Source: Myxococcus qinghaiensis
GTDB lineage: Bacteria > Myxococcota > Myxococcia > Myxococcales > Myxococcaceae
NCBI RefSeq assembly: GCF_024198215.1
Contig: NZ_JAKCFA010000024.1
Span: 62,001 to 126,000 of the forward strand
Direction of reading: 5' to 3'
Length of the DNA stretch: 64,000 bases
Shown: positions 16,728-25,839 of the stretch, piece by piece
How positions within the stretch are numbered: the first letter of the stretch is position 1
Layout: each line of letters opens with the position of its first letter
Notes under the pieces: model-generated
The model's database searches: none
What the model was told of the DNA's origin: nothing
What the model saw: the letters and a program-made list of their open reading frames with translations, nothing else
Translations under genes and position numbers: made by a program

Positions 16728-16936
16728 GACAGCGCCTCGTGTTGAAGGGGGATGCCTACATCTTCGCGAATCAGCCGAAAATGTTTCCTGACGCGTGGGA
16801 AAAACCGGGGGACACGATGTGACGCGGGAAGTCACTCCCTCCGTCGGCGACCCACGGCGCCCTGCGTCACCTCGGCGCTCCGCGAGCAGAGCCAGACGTG
16901 CGGTCCGCCCACCCACGGCCCCCGCGTGAAAGAGAG

Positions 16937-16974
16937 AAGGCCCGGGAGCCGCTTGGGAGCGACCACCGGGCCTT
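16937..16974 (-). terminator. Rho-independent terminator of the 11-mer repeat gene
   Basis: AAGGCCCGG (16937-16945) and CCGGGCCTT (16966-16974) form a perfect 9-bp stem. On the minus strand the descending arm runs into TCTCTCTTTC, the clearest T-rich tail of any hairpin in the window. It begins 25 bases after the stop at 16999. Confidence 0.8.
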
Positions 16975-16998
16975 CGTCAGCAACGGGAGACGGGACGG

Positions 16999-18042
16999 CT
17001 ACTTCGTGGGGTTGTCCACGCCGGTGCTGGTCCACTGGTAGCGCTGAACCCAGTCACCACCGACGCCCAGGCCCGTCTCACGCTGGCGGTCCTGCACGAG
17101 CGCCGGAGGCAGGCCCTTCTCCTGGAAGCTGGCCGGCACGCGGGTGCCGGACTCCATGTGGGAGTTGTTCACGACCTCGTACGAGAGGTTCGGCTTGCCG
17201 GTCTTCTCGTCGATGCCAGTGCACTTCACCTCGGTGCGGTACGAGCCGATGAACCACTCCAGCGAGGTGTACTTCTCCTTGCTCTTCTCGTCGGTGCCCG
17301 GGCCCGTGAAGCGGTACAGGGCCTTGTCGTTCTGCTCCTTGGTGGCGTCCTTGGGAGGGAAGACATCGCCCGGCTTCGGATTCGGGTACATCTTGAAGAA
17401 CTCTTCGGTCACCTGCTGCTGGTGGGGCCGGCCCGCCAGGTCGTCGGTGTACGCGTTGTCGCGCACGGTGACGCGCTCGGTGCCATTCTTGTCCTTGTCC
17501 CAGGTGCCCAGGTCCTTGGGCTTCTCCTCCAGCAGCCACGTCCCCCACAGCTTGGGCCAGTCTCCCTGGAGCTTCTGTCCCGTCACCGGGTCCGTCGTCC
17601 GGGTGATGCCCTCCAGGTCCACCCGGCCCAGCGTCTTCAGGCTCTGGGTGACGGAGGAGTCCTTGCCCAGGAGCAGCTCGGACGTCTTGGCCAGGCCATC
17701 CATGCCGCCCTCGGCCGCCTTCACGAGCTGGTCGGCCGCGCCGTCCGGCAGCACCTTCTGCACGCCGTGGTAGGCCGTGCGCAGGCCCGTCTGGAACACG
17801 TCGCGCGCCAGGTCCTTCGGGTCGGTGATGGCCTTCTTGAAGGCGTCCGTGACGGGGTTGTGCTTCACGTCCTCGAACACGTCCTTGCTGGTGTCGACGA
17901 CGGCCTTCTTGACGTCCTTGCTCGTGTCGACGACGGCCTTCTTCACGTCGGCCGCCTTGTCGACGACCGTGTCCTTCACGTCGTTGACGGTGCTCGTCAC
18001 CGTCTTCCGAACGTCGTTGAAGCTGGGGATCCTGAAACCCAT
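16999..18042 (-). CDS. Unknown protein with LEA-like 11-residue repeats
   Basis: 347 residues from the ATG at 18042, with GAGGT seven bases upstream. A GTG 96 bases earlier also has a good ribosome site, but the intervening codons have poor third-position GC. Residues ~8-55 are four tandem 11-mers of the form DVKKAVVDTSK, amphipathic like LEA group 3 or apolipoprotein helices. A helical region to ~125 is followed by a C-terminal domain with GDWPKLWGTWLLEEKPKDLG, a YRFTGPGTDEKSKEKYTSLEWF region and GDWVQRYQWTSTG. No signal peptide or known domain. It is divergent from the radical SAM gene with 193 bases between. Confidence 0.75.
   Translation of the reverse strand: MGFRIPSFNDVRKTVTSTVNDVKDTVVDKAADVKKAVVDTSKDVKKAVVDTSKDVFEDVKHNPVTDAFKKAITDPKDLARDVFQTGLRTAYHGVQKVLPDGAADQLVKAAEGGMDGLAKTSELLLGKDSSVTQSLKTLGRVDLEGITRTTDPVTGQKLQGDWPKLWGTWLLEEKPKDLGTWDKDKNGTERVTVRDNAYTDDLAGRPHQQQVTEEFFKMYPNPKPGDVFPPKDATKEQNDKALYRFTGPGTDEKSKEKYTSLEWFIGSYRTEVKCTGIDEKTGKPNLSYEVVNNSHMESGTRVPASFQEKGLPPALVQDRQRETGLGVGGDWVQRYQWTSTGVDNPTK
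17891..17956. repeat. 33-bp tandem repeat encoding DVKKAVVDTSK
   Basis: The 20 bases starting at 17891 (GTGTCGACGACGGCCTTCTT) recur exactly at 17924, a 33-bp period equal to 11 codons. Neighbouring degenerate copies extend the protein repeat to about four units. Such short perfect repeats can change copy number by slippage. Confidence 0.8.
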
Positions 18043-18235
18043 GGGTGGGACCTCGGGGGGTGTGGGCGGCCGGACTGCGGCTGACTCAGGAGTTATCGGG
18101 CCCGGAACCCCGGTTGTTTCTTGTAGGCTGAGAGCCACGAGCCCACCTCCAGACTTCCCATGATTCTAGGGGTTTGCGGGGTGTGGGTTGGATCATGACA
18201 GGCCGCGTCGGCGCCGCGATTTCGAGGTCATTTCC

Positions 18236-20278
18236 ATGCAGCCGCACTCCGACTGGCGCCCGCACGCGCTCGATGGCGCCCTCCTCTGGTTCCACCGGAA
18301 GACGGGCACGAACGTCCGGGTCGATGCGCCTCCCACACGCCACCTGCGCCGAAGGGCGCCCCGGCTGGTCCTCTTCGGCATCACCAACGCGTGCAACCTC
18401 GCGTGCACCTTCTGCTCGAGAGAGCAGCAGGCGCGGAGCGAGTGGACGGTGGACTCGGCGTTCGACGTGCTGGCGGGGCTGGCCCGCGCGGGCACGCTGG
18501 AGGTCTCCTTCGGCGGCGGCGAGCCCCTGGCGTTTCGCGGGTTCGATGAGCTGGTGCGGCGGCTGTCGGACGAGACGCCGCTCGCCCTCCACTTCACCAC
18601 CAACGGGACGCTGCTCTCCGACGAGCGACTCGCCAGGCTCGCGCCCCACCTGGGCGAGGTCCGCGTGTCGCTCTACGACGACAACGACTGGGAGGCCTGC
18701 GTCGAGCGGCTCGCCCGCGCGGGACAGACGTTCGGGGTGAACATCCTCGCCACGCCGGAGCGCCTGCCCTCGCTGCCGGAACAGCTCCGCACGCTCCATG
18801 CGCTGGGCTGTCGCGATGCCGCGCTCCTGCGCTACGTCGGCAACGACGCGAAGCTCCGACTCAGTGGCGAGGAGGAAGCGCGGCTCACGGAGGTGCTCGC
18901 GGAGAGCCCGCTGCGCACGCGGCTGTCGGTCTGCTTCGGGGACACGCTGACGGAGGTCCCCCGGCTCTTCGGCGGTGACTGTGGCGCGGGGCTCGACTTC
19001 GTCACCCTGACGTCGGACCGGCGGCTGAAGGCCTGCTCATTCCAGGGCGGTGGACTGCCCATCACCTCGGCCGAGGACGTGCTCGCGGGCTGGAACGGGC
19101 GGCGTGACGTGCTGTCCGCGCCGTCGCCGCTGGCGGGCTGTGCACGCGCGGGGACGCCCCAGGCGGAGGCGCTGTCCGACGGTGTTCGCGTGTGGCGCGG
19201 GTTCTCCGGGAACAACAGCGGCGACTGCGTGCTCGTGGGCCGCTTCGAGACCACCGACGAGGCCACCGCGTACCTCGACGCGCTCCTGCCGGACTGGAAG
19301 TCAGGTCACGCCTACCCCGAGCGATGGAAGGAATTGCTCGCGGCGGAGGGCATCCCCGTGGGCGAGCAGGAGGTCGCGCCGGAGGTGATGACGTCTCTGG
19401 GTCGCGTGGTGATGCTGTACACGGACATGACGCTGGGAGATGACTTCCCCGCGCTGCGGACCCTCCTGTGGAAGCGCAAGGGGCGCATGGTCCACTCGGA
19501 GATTCACGGCCATGGGCGGCTCGCGCTGGCGACCGTGTTCGGCGTGAAGGACGCCGCTGCTCTCGGGGCACTGGAGCGTGTGCTGGAGAAGGAGCAGCTC
19601 GGCGCCTTCTTCCGCCATGCGAACCAGCTCCACGGGCTCGTCGACTTCTGGGGCATCCCTGACCAGGAGGAGTCCCTGGGGACGGAGGTGGCGAAGCTGA
19701 AGGCACTCGCCCTGGCGAACGGCGCGGCCGTCGCGGCGGAGCTGGTGGATGTCCCCAAGGACGTTCGCCTCGAGCAACGCCTCGCCTCGCGCGCCCCTCA
19801 AACGGGACGGCTGCGCCTGTGGGTCCTGTTCAAGTCCGCGGAGGCGGCGGCCCGGTATGCGAAGGACCTGGGCGGCGACGTCACGGTGGCGGGCCCGCAC
19901 GTGCTGCTGGAGGAGGACCACTTCGGACCCCGCCTCGGCTACCTGGCCCAGCGCCAGGGTGGCACCGCGCTCATGCTCACCAGCAAGCGCGTCATCGTGA
20001 GGGGCCACTTCTCACAGCCGAAACGCGGACCGCCCGACGTCATCCCTCACCTTCGCCCGTACCTGACGGTGGACGACCGCGTGGAGTCGACGCCCGGGAA
20101 CGACAGCCTCTCGGTCCGGGTCAACACCCTGGAGCCCGGACGGGTGCTGAAGGCCTTCGTCGAGCTGGAAGCCCTGCTGGGCCCGCGCGCCTGGATTCGG
20201 GTGGGCTCCGACAACCCGCTCGCGGAGGCCCTGCACCGCCTTCGCGAGGACGTGGACCAGGAGCTCCGTCGACGGTAG
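18236..20278 (+). CDS. Radical SAM enzyme with SPASM/twitch-like cluster and long novel C-terminus
   Basis: 680 residues from the ATG at 18236 (GAGGT just upstream); an ATG 48 bases earlier would add an Arg-rich tail. Residues 53-60 are CNLACTFC, the CX3CX2C ligand set of the SAM-cleaving 4Fe-4S cluster, followed by SFGGGEPLAF (SAM carboxylate loop), TTNGTLL and VSLYDDND. About residues 240-305 contain FGGDCGAGL, LKACSF and AGCARAG, a Cys pattern like a SPASM/twitch auxiliary cluster site. The last ~370 residues match nothing I recognise but seem to hold two similar alpha/beta modules, one starting VGRFETTDEATAYLDAL and the other VLFKSAEAAARYAKDL. Peptide or protein modification is plausible. 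No precursor peptide gene was seen. Confidence 0.85.
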   Translation: MQPHSDWRPHALDGALLWFHRKTGTNVRVDAPPTRHLRRRAPRLVLFGITNACNLACTFCSREQQARSEWTVDSAFDVLAGLARAGTLEVSFGGGEPLAFRGFDELVRRLSDETPLALHFTTNGTLLSDERLARLAPHLGEVRVSLYDDNDWEACVERLARAGQTFGVNILATPERLPSLPEQLRTLHALGCRDAALLRYVGNDAKLRLSGEEEARLTEVLAESPLRTRLSVCFGDTLTEVPRLFGGDCGAGLDFVTLTSDRRLKACSFQGGGLPITSAEDVLAGWNGRRDVLSAPSPLAGCARAGTPQAEALSDGVRVWRGFSGNNSGDCVLVGRFETTDEATAYLDALLPDWKSGHAYPERWKELLAAEGIPVGEQEVAPEVMTSLGRVVMLYTDMTLGDDFPALRTLLWKRKGRMVHSEIHGHGRLALATVFGVKDAAALGALERVLEKEQLGAFFRHANQLHGLVDFWGIPDQEESLGTEVAKLKALALANGAAVAAELVDVPKDVRLEQRLASRAPQTGRLRLWVLFKSAEAAARYAKDLGGDVTVAGPHVLLEEDHFGPRLGYLAQRQGGTALMLTSKRVIVRGHFSQPKRGPPDVIPHLRPYLTVDDRVESTPGNDSLSVRVNTLEPGRVLKAFVELEALLGPRAWIRVGSDNPLAEALHRLREDVDQELRRR

Positions 20279-20595
20279 CGACAGGCGCTTCGCCCGGAGG
20301 TTCTCGCGTCCATGCGGACGAGCAAGCAAGCGATTCGCGGTCATCGAGGGCAACCAACGGTGCTGCCCCTCGCTGACACCCGCGCACCAGGCAGGGGCAG
20401 GGTCGACGGGGACCGCCAGGATTTGCGCGACCTCGAGCCCCGTTCCACTCCGTTGGGAGCCCATTCTTCCGCCCACGCGGAGGCGTCACGGACTCCCGTG
20501 ACAGAAATGTCGGGTAGCACTTCGCGCCGCCACCGGCGTTTCATGAGAAACTCCGCGAAAGTTCACGCGCCCCCCGCCGCCTGCTCAGGGAATTC
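20279..20595. other. Intergenic region before the desaturase
   Basis: 317 bases without a convincing gene on either strand; the open frames here have random third-position usage and run into the desaturase gene. The only structure seen is the GTCACGG hairpin at 20485-20502. The desaturase promoter is presumably here. Confidence 0.5.
20485..20502. terminator. GTCACGG-ACTC-CCGTGAC inverted repeat
   Basis: A perfect 7-bp stem with a 4-base loop, 207 bases after the radical SAM stop and 94 bases before the desaturase start. It has no T run. It may be a terminator of the upstream gene or an operator of the desaturase; the sequence alone does not decide. Confidence 0.4.
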
Positions 20596-21651
20596 ATGTC
20601 ATTTCTGGACCGCATCCTCGATCCTCCGAGCTACGGCTACGAAAAGAACGGCGCGCTCTATGTGCCGACTCATCGGGAGATCTTCTCGGAGTTCTTTACG
20701 CGCCTGAACATCTTCCGCACGCGTAAGAACTGGCTGGCCCTCATCGCCTGGGTCACCACGCTGGGCTTCGGCATCCCACTCGCGCTCTTCTTCACCCACC
20801 ACTTCAGCTGGTGGCTGCTGCTGGCGGGCTTCATCTACAGCATGGTGATTCTGGGGACGCACGGCACCATCTGGTACCACCGCTACTCCACGCACCGCGC
20901 CTTCACGTTCAAGAACGCGTTCTTCCGGGAGCTGTGCCGCAACCTGGTGGTGAAGACGATTTCGGAAGAGGCGTATGTCGTCTCCCACCACGTGCACCAC
21001 GCCCGCGTGGAGCAGCCGGGGGACCCGTACAACGCGAAGGCGGGCTGGCTCTACTGCTTCCTGGCGGATGTGAATCACCAGGGCATCCGCAGGGACTTGA
21101 GCGCCAAGGACTACTCGCAGCTGCGCAAGCTGGTGGAGCACACGGGCGTCCACGTGAACAGCTATGAGCAGTACCAGAAGTGGGGTTCGCTCTGTCACCC
21201 CGCCTGGACGGTGGCGCACTTCCTGGCGAACTGGGCGGTCTGGTACGGCCTGTTCTTCCTCATCGGCGGACACGGGCTGGCGCTGGCGCTCTTCGGCTGG
21301 TCCGGCGTGTGGGCCGTGGGCGTGCGGACGTTCAACTACGACGGGCACGGAGGCGGCAAGGATCGCCGCCGCGACGGCGTGGACTTCAACATGAAGGACC
21401 AGTCCATCAACCAGCTCTGGCCGGGACTCATCACGGGCGAGTGGCACAACAACCACCACCTGTACCCGCACGGCGCCCGCGCGGGCTTCCTGCCCCACCA
21501 GTTCGACCCCGCCTGGCACTTCATCCGCGGCTGGTCCTGGCTGGGAGCCATCAGCTCGTACCGGGACTTCAAGGCGGAGTTCATGGAGCAGCACTACCTG
21601 CCCTGGGCGGAGAAGCAGAAGGCCAAGGCCGACGTCGTCGTGAGCGGCTAG
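20596..21651 (+). CDS. Membrane fatty-acid desaturase (acyl-CoA delta-9 type)
   Basis: 351 residues, with AGGGAA five bases before the ATG. Hydrophobic helices at ~45-95 and ~205-245 frame the catalytic His boxes: HRYSTH (H-x4-H), HHVHH and HNNHH, which bind the di-iron centre of stearoyl-CoA-type desaturases. The spacing and the late HNNHH box fit the acyl-CoA/acyl-lipid delta-9 group. It would put double bonds into membrane acyl chains. The DUF2652 gene follows after 57 bases on the same strand. Confidence 0.92.
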   Translation: MSFLDRILDPPSYGYEKNGALYVPTHREIFSEFFTRLNIFRTRKNWLALIAWVTTLGFGIPLALFFTHHFSWWLLLAGFIYSMVILGTHGTIWYHRYSTHRAFTFKNAFFRELCRNLVVKTISEEAYVVSHHVHHARVEQPGDPYNAKAGWLYCFLADVNHQGIRRDLSAKDYSQLRKLVEHTGVHVNSYEQYQKWGSLCHPAWTVAHFLANWAVWYGLFFLIGGHGLALALFGWSGVWAVGVRTFNYDGHGGGKDRRRDGVDFNMKDQSINQLWPGLITGEWHNNHHLYPHGARAGFLPHQFDPAWHFIRGWSWLGAISSYRDFKAEFMEQHYLPWAEKQKAKADVVVSG

Positions 21652-21708
21652 CCCTCAAGCGGGTGCGGGGTGGCCTGACTGGCACCCCTGCGATACGCTG
21701 ACGCGCGA

Positions 21709-22461
21709 ATGGCGACAGAGAAGGCGCTGCTGCTCATCGCGGACATCGGTGGCTACACCCGGTTCATGAAGCACCACCGGTTCAGCCTCGCGCACGCCCA
21801 GGACACGGTGGCGCAGCTGCTGGAGGCCCTCATCGATGCCTCCGGCAAGCTGAAGCTCGCGAAGCTCGAAGGGGACGCGGCGTTCTTCTACGCCGTCGGA
21901 GACGACTGCTCCGCCTTCGCCCGGCAGGTCGCCAACCTCCGCCGTGCCTTCCTCGCCCGGCGCGAGCGGCTCATCGTCGACCGCATGTGCAAGTGCGACG
22001 GGTGCATGCAGGTGGGCGCCCTGACGCTCAAGTTCGTGGCGCACTCGGGCGAGGTCGCCTTCCAGCGCGTGAAGCACCTCACCGAGCTGGCGGGCGTCGA
22101 CGTCATCCTCGTGCACCGGATGCTGAAGAACGACGTCCCGGTGTCCGAGTACGTGCTGATGACCGACTCGGTGCATGAGCGGCTCGAACCGGAGCTGCGC
22201 CAGCACACGCGCGGGCTCGAGCACGAGTTCGAGGGCCTGGGCCGCACGGCGACGCACTACCTGGACCTCAACGAGAGCGGCCAGGAGCTGCCCGCGGCCC
22301 CGGGTCCCAGCCTGCTGCGCAGGTGGTGGCACAAGCTGACGCAGGAGGCGCGCTCGCTCAAGTACGTGCTCGGCTTCCGGCAGGCCTGCCAGGACTTCCG
22401 CAACGTCGAGATTGTCGACGTCCACGCACAAGCGCACCTGCCCCCTCCTCCGCGCTCCTGA
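21709..22461 (+). CDS. DUF2652 protein (class III cyclase-like fold)
   Basis: 250 residues. It begins KALLLIADIGGYTRFMKHH, the D-I-x-G-Y-T/S-x-F strand of nucleotide cyclase-like domains, then LKLAKLEGDAAFFYA, equivalent to the K-x-x-G-D strand. In DUF2652 proteins the residues for cyclase activity are incomplete, so enzymatic function is unproven. A CKCDGC cluster at ~90 could bind a metal. The end (HYLDLNES..., then a basic helix) is variable. It may be co-transcribed with the desaturase. Confidence 0.8.
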   Translation: MATEKALLLIADIGGYTRFMKHHRFSLAHAQDTVAQLLEALIDASGKLKLAKLEGDAAFFYAVGDDCSAFARQVANLRRAFLARRERLIVDRMCKCDGCMQVGALTLKFVAHSGEVAFQRVKHLTELAGVDVILVHRMLKNDVPVSEYVLMTDSVHERLEPELRQHTRGLEHEFEGLGRTATHYLDLNESGQELPAAPGPSLLRRWWHKLTQEARSLKYVLGFRQACQDFRNVEIVDVHAQAHLPPPPRS

Positions 22462-22864
22462 AGCGCGCGGCCACGGCGCGGGAAGAGGTGCCAACGCCGG
22501 GCCCGCGGGCGGCTGAACCGCCGGACCTCGTCCGCTGGGAACAGACGTTTCCCAATCACCCCGCGCTCACATCGTCGGACCGCGACAGCAGCGTCGTCAT
22601 GGCGAAGTGAGTCACGGGCTTCATGAGCGACCCAGCGCTCGCGTCGGATGCGCAGTCGAGCTGCCTCGGGTACCTTGCCGGGCAGCTCTCGCGCGAGGCG
22701 AGCAGCCAGGGGGCACTTCGTGAGGCGCTACTTCATGCCAGGAACCCGAGCCACCCGCCCGCTCGACGGCCCTCCGTGCCTGGCCGGCTCCGTCAAGCCA
22801 CACACGCAGCGGCCCGCGGTCCACGGGGCCGTCTCGACTTGAAGTCATCCGAAGGAGGACGCCG
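22462..22864. other. 403-base intergenic region
   Basis: No gene is supported. An open frame from 22623 to 22868 overlaps the next start by four bases, but third-position GC falls from about three quarters to random along it and it has no ribosome site. The strong site AAGGAGGA for the next gene is at its end. No repeat or RNA was recognised. Confidence 0.5.
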
Positions 22865-24160
22865 ATGAACCAGCTCGCCTGTGGCCATGCCGCACCCCAC
22901 GCGGGACACTGGTGTGTCCACCTCCTGGACGACGACGACGCGGGACACCACGTCCGCTTCACGGGGCAGGGCGTCCACCACGACCTGCTCTGTCAGGACT
23001 GCGCGCGGGTGGCGCTGCCCGGCCAGCAGTTCAAGAGCATCTGCGTCGACTGCCAGCACGTGAGGCTGGGACACAGCTCCGCGTTGATGGGCATCATCGG
23101 ACGCCCCCAGGTGCGCACCCGGACCACGGGGCTCCACTTCGAGCACCGGGAGCAGTCACTCCCCCCGCTCGCGGGCCAGTCACTTCGGGCCATCACCGCG
23201 CTGGGCTCCCTGCCGGGCTCCCTGTGGCTCGCGGTGAACGCGCACGGCGAGCTGCTCCGCCTGGACCTCGATGAAGGCTCGCTTGCGCGACTGGGGTCCG
23301 TGGGCGCGGAGACACTCGACCTCTCCGCCAGGCTCGCGCTGCACGTCTCCCCCTGCGGGCGCTACGCCGCGGTGGTGAACCTGCACGGCGCCCGGGGGCT
23401 CGTCCTGGAGCTGGCCACCGGCAGGGTGACGATGACGCTGGACCGGGGCTCGTACCATGAGACGCGCTGCGAGTTTCCCGTGGCCTTCTTCCGCGACGGC
23501 ACCCGGACGCTCCTCGCCCACGCGTCGACCTGGAATCGGTTGGACTTGTCGGACCCCGCCACGGGGGAGCTGCTGACGCCGCGCGAGCCCGGGGGACGGG
23601 GCAGGCCCGGTGAGCCCATGCCCCGCCACGAGCGCGACTACTTCCACTGCGGCCTGACGGTGTCCCCGGACGAGGCGTGGCTCGTGGACGATGGCTGGGT
23701 CTGGCACCCGCTGGGCATCCTGACGACCTTCTCCCTGCGGCGCTGGGTGCACGAGAACGTGTGGGAGTCCGAGGACGGCCCCTCCCTGAAGCACCTGCGC
23801 GAGTGCACCTACCATTGGGATGGCCCGCGCTGCTTCGTGGGCCCTCGCGCCCTGGCCTTCTGGGGTTTCGGCGGGGATGCCGACGCCTTGCTCGACGCCG
23901 CGATGATTCACGACGTGGAGACCGGGAAGCTCCTGCGCTGGTTCCCCGGACCGCGCGGCGAGTTCAGGTGCGATGGCAACCTGCTGCTGGCGAGCGCGAA
24001 GGACCAGGGCACCTCCGTGTGGGACGTGGAGACGGGAGAGCAGCTCCACCAGGACCCCACCGTGGTGCCCACGGCGTGGCACCCGGCGGCGCGCCGCTTC
24101 CTGACGGTGATGCCGGACGGTCTGCTCCGCGAGAGCAGCCTGAGCGGCGCGGCCTGGTGA
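22865..24160 (+). CDS. Unknown protein: Cys/His-rich N-terminus plus propeller-like body
   Basis: 431 residues, with GAAGGAGGA eight bases upstream. The first ~75 residues are unusually rich in Cys and His (LACGHAAPHAGHWC, LLCQDCARVAL, ICVDCQHVRLGH), suggesting one or two zinc sites. The rest is made of repeated strands such as GSLWLAVNAHGELLRLDL, GRYAAVVNLHGARGL, MIHDVETGKLLRWFPG and GTSVWDVETGEQLHQD. The last two resemble WD40 blades (x-x-V-W-D-V-x-T-G). There is no signal peptide, so it is probably cytoplasmic. It resembles proteins of unknown role common in Myxococcaceae; no function is claimed. Confidence 0.75.
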   Translation: MNQLACGHAAPHAGHWCVHLLDDDDAGHHVRFTGQGVHHDLLCQDCARVALPGQQFKSICVDCQHVRLGHSSALMGIIGRPQVRTRTTGLHFEHREQSLPPLAGQSLRAITALGSLPGSLWLAVNAHGELLRLDLDEGSLARLGSVGAETLDLSARLALHVSPCGRYAAVVNLHGARGLVLELATGRVTMTLDRGSYHETRCEFPVAFFRDGTRTLLAHASTWNRLDLSDPATGELLTPREPGGRGRPGEPMPRHERDYFHCGLTVSPDEAWLVDDGWVWHPLGILTTFSLRRWVHENVWESEDGPSLKHLRECTYHWDGPRCFVGPRALAFWGFGGDADALLDAAMIHDVETGKLLRWFPGPRGEFRCDGNLLLASAKDQGTSVWDVETGEQLHQDPTVVPTAWHPAARRFLTVMPDGLLRESSLSGAAW

Positions 24161-24321
24161 GTCGCGCGGCCCCGGGCGCGACCACGCACCAGGGCGGCGC
24201 CCCGAGGAGACGCGGCAGGCGGATTGTGAACGCGGGCCCCTCCCTGAAGCGCACGTTGGCAGTCCAGGTCAGGCACCCCACCCTCCCGTGCCATTTTTTT
24301 CCGGGCCAGGGAGGAGAAGAC

Positions 24322-25821
24322 ATGCGGGCAAGACATGGATGGGTCCTGTTCGGACTGGCACTCGCGGGGTGTGGAGTTCCCCCCAGCACCGAAGAGATGC
24401 AGCCGGGCGCGGATGGACGCGACGTCAAGCAATGGGCTTGTCCCACCGGGGTCGCCTCGCGCCTGAGAGTCATCACGCCTCCAGGCAGGGGCCCCGTCAT
24501 CATCAGTGGACAGCTTTTCGGGACCGACCAGCTCGTCCAGTCGAATGAAGCGCTCTACTTCGGCACCAACTTCCACGACGGCAGCGCCGTCCTCTGGCGC
24601 ACGGATGGAACGTCTTCCGGGACCATGCGGGTGAAGGCCTTTCCGCCGTCCATGCGCGGCCCGCCCCGCCTGGGTGGACTGGTGGCCGTGGGCGACCAGG
24701 TCTTCTTCGAGCTGGATGACACCGCCACCGGGAACGAACTGTGGGTCAGTGACGGGACGGAGCGAGGAACCCGGCTCGTCAAGGAGCTGGCGCCCGGCAT
24801 GGAGGGCGCTTCCCTGCAACACCTCACCTCACTCAACGGGCTGCTCGTCTTCGTCCGCAACGTGGCGGTCCCCGCCCCCGTCTTCATGCGACGCGAGGTC
24901 TGGCGCTCGAATGGCACCGACACCGGCACCTATCGCGTGGCCGTGCTTCCGTCGGAGGTCGATGTCCGCTTCACCTCGCTGAAGGTGGGCTCGGCGCTTC
25001 ACCTGTTCCTGTCGTCGAAGTCCCATGGCACCACGCTCTGGCGCACCGACGGCACCACCGCCGGGTCGTTCGCCGTCAAGCGGCTGGACGCGCGGCACAC
25101 CTACGTCCACCACGCGGCGCGGGAGGGGAACCTGGGACTGTTCGTGCTGGACGACGGTCCCAACGACGAGGTGTGGAAGACGGATGGCACCGCCGCGGGG
25201 ACCGTTCGGTTGGAGTCGTTCGGCCGGTCCACCAGTCTGGTCGGCGTGCTGGGCTCATCCGTCTACCTGGCCACGCAGTCCACGGATGCGAAGCGGCTGC
25301 ACGTCGAGCGCGTCTCGCTGAGCGGCGGAGGCAGGACGCGCATCACCACCCTGCCCAACCCGTACGCGAACCTGCCGGACGCGATGCCCTACCTGCAGCG
25401 GACGACAAGCTCCGGAGGCAGGCTCTACTTCACCCTGGCCATTGGCGGCACCGGCCCCTTGCCTCGGGACGTGTCGCTGTGGGCGACGGATGGGACGGCG
25501 GATGGGACGCAGCTGCTCCATCACCCGCTGGACTTGAGCGACGACGTCGACTCGTCCCTCTTCGCCACGGATGAGGGCACCGTCTTCTTCAGCGCCTCGC
25601 AGGATGGCCTGTTCACCGAACCCTGGTTCACCCGAGGCACGCCAGCGACCACGGGCCAGCTCGCGGACATCAACCCCGGCATCTGGGGCTCCTCGCCGGG
25701 CGGCTTCGCGCGGCTGGGCTCACGCGTCTACTTCTTCGCGAGCGATGAGACGAGCGAACATCAGCTCTGGTCCACGCCCGTGGGCATCCACTGTCCCCCG
25801 GGAGCGGTTTCCGCGCAGTAG
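24322..25821 (+). CDS. Lipoprotein with ELWxTDGT propeller repeats
   Basis: 499 residues, with GGAGGAGA upstream. The start has a lipoprotein signal with LALAGC, acylated Cys17. The mature part carries many copies of a repeat around ELWVSDGTERGTRLV, TLWRTDGTTAGSFAVKRL, EVWKTDGTAAGTVRL and SLWATDGTADGTQLL, each one blade of a beta-propeller found in many myxobacterial and bacteroidetes surface proteins. A binding or structural role at the outer membrane is likely. It is convergent with the hydrolase ending 18 bases away. Confidence 0.9.
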   Translation: MRARHGWVLFGLALAGCGVPPSTEEMQPGADGRDVKQWACPTGVASRLRVITPPGRGPVIISGQLFGTDQLVQSNEALYFGTNFHDGSAVLWRTDGTSSGTMRVKAFPPSMRGPPRLGGLVAVGDQVFFELDDTATGNELWVSDGTERGTRLVKELAPGMEGASLQHLTSLNGLLVFVRNVAVPAPVFMRREVWRSNGTDTGTYRVAVLPSEVDVRFTSLKVGSALHLFLSSKSHGTTLWRTDGTTAGSFAVKRLDARHTYVHHAAREGNLGLFVLDDGPNDEVWKTDGTAAGTVRLESFGRSTSLVGVLGSSVYLATQSTDAKRLHVERVSLSGGGRTRITTLPNPYANLPDAMPYLQRTTSSGGRLYFTLAIGGTGPLPRDVSLWATDGTADGTQLLHHPLDLSDDVDSSLFATDEGTVFFSASQDGLFTEPWFTRGTPATTGQLADINPGIWGSSPGGFARLGSRVYFFASDETSEHQLWSTPVGIHCPPGAVSAQ

Positions 25822-25839
25822 CCACGCGCCTCCAAGCCC

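Noticed and set aside
14685..16745. 686-codon open frame on the plus strand
   Set aside because: Antisense to the macro-domain and DUF1023-like genes; low-complexity Arg/Val/His translation typical of GC-rich shadows.
18043..18138. Upstream GTG start for the 11-mer repeat protein with a strong GGAGGT
   Set aside because: The 32 added codons have poor third-position GC compared with the rest of the gene; the ATG at 18042 also has a good ribosome site.
16999..20278. RiPP cluster around the radical SAM gene
   Set aside because: No short precursor peptide with a ribosome site, no peptidase or ABC exporter lies nearby; the idea remains only as a general peptide/protein-modification hypothesis.
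22558..22623. 22-codon minus-strand frame reading MKPVTHFAMTTLLSRSDDVS
   Set aside because: Plausible-looking peptide, but no ribosome site, no partner gene and too short to support by codon use.
22623..22868. 81-codon open frame overlapping the next gene start by four bases
   Set aside because: The ATGA overlap looks like coupling, but GC3 drops to random in the second half, there is no ribosome site and no recognisable product.
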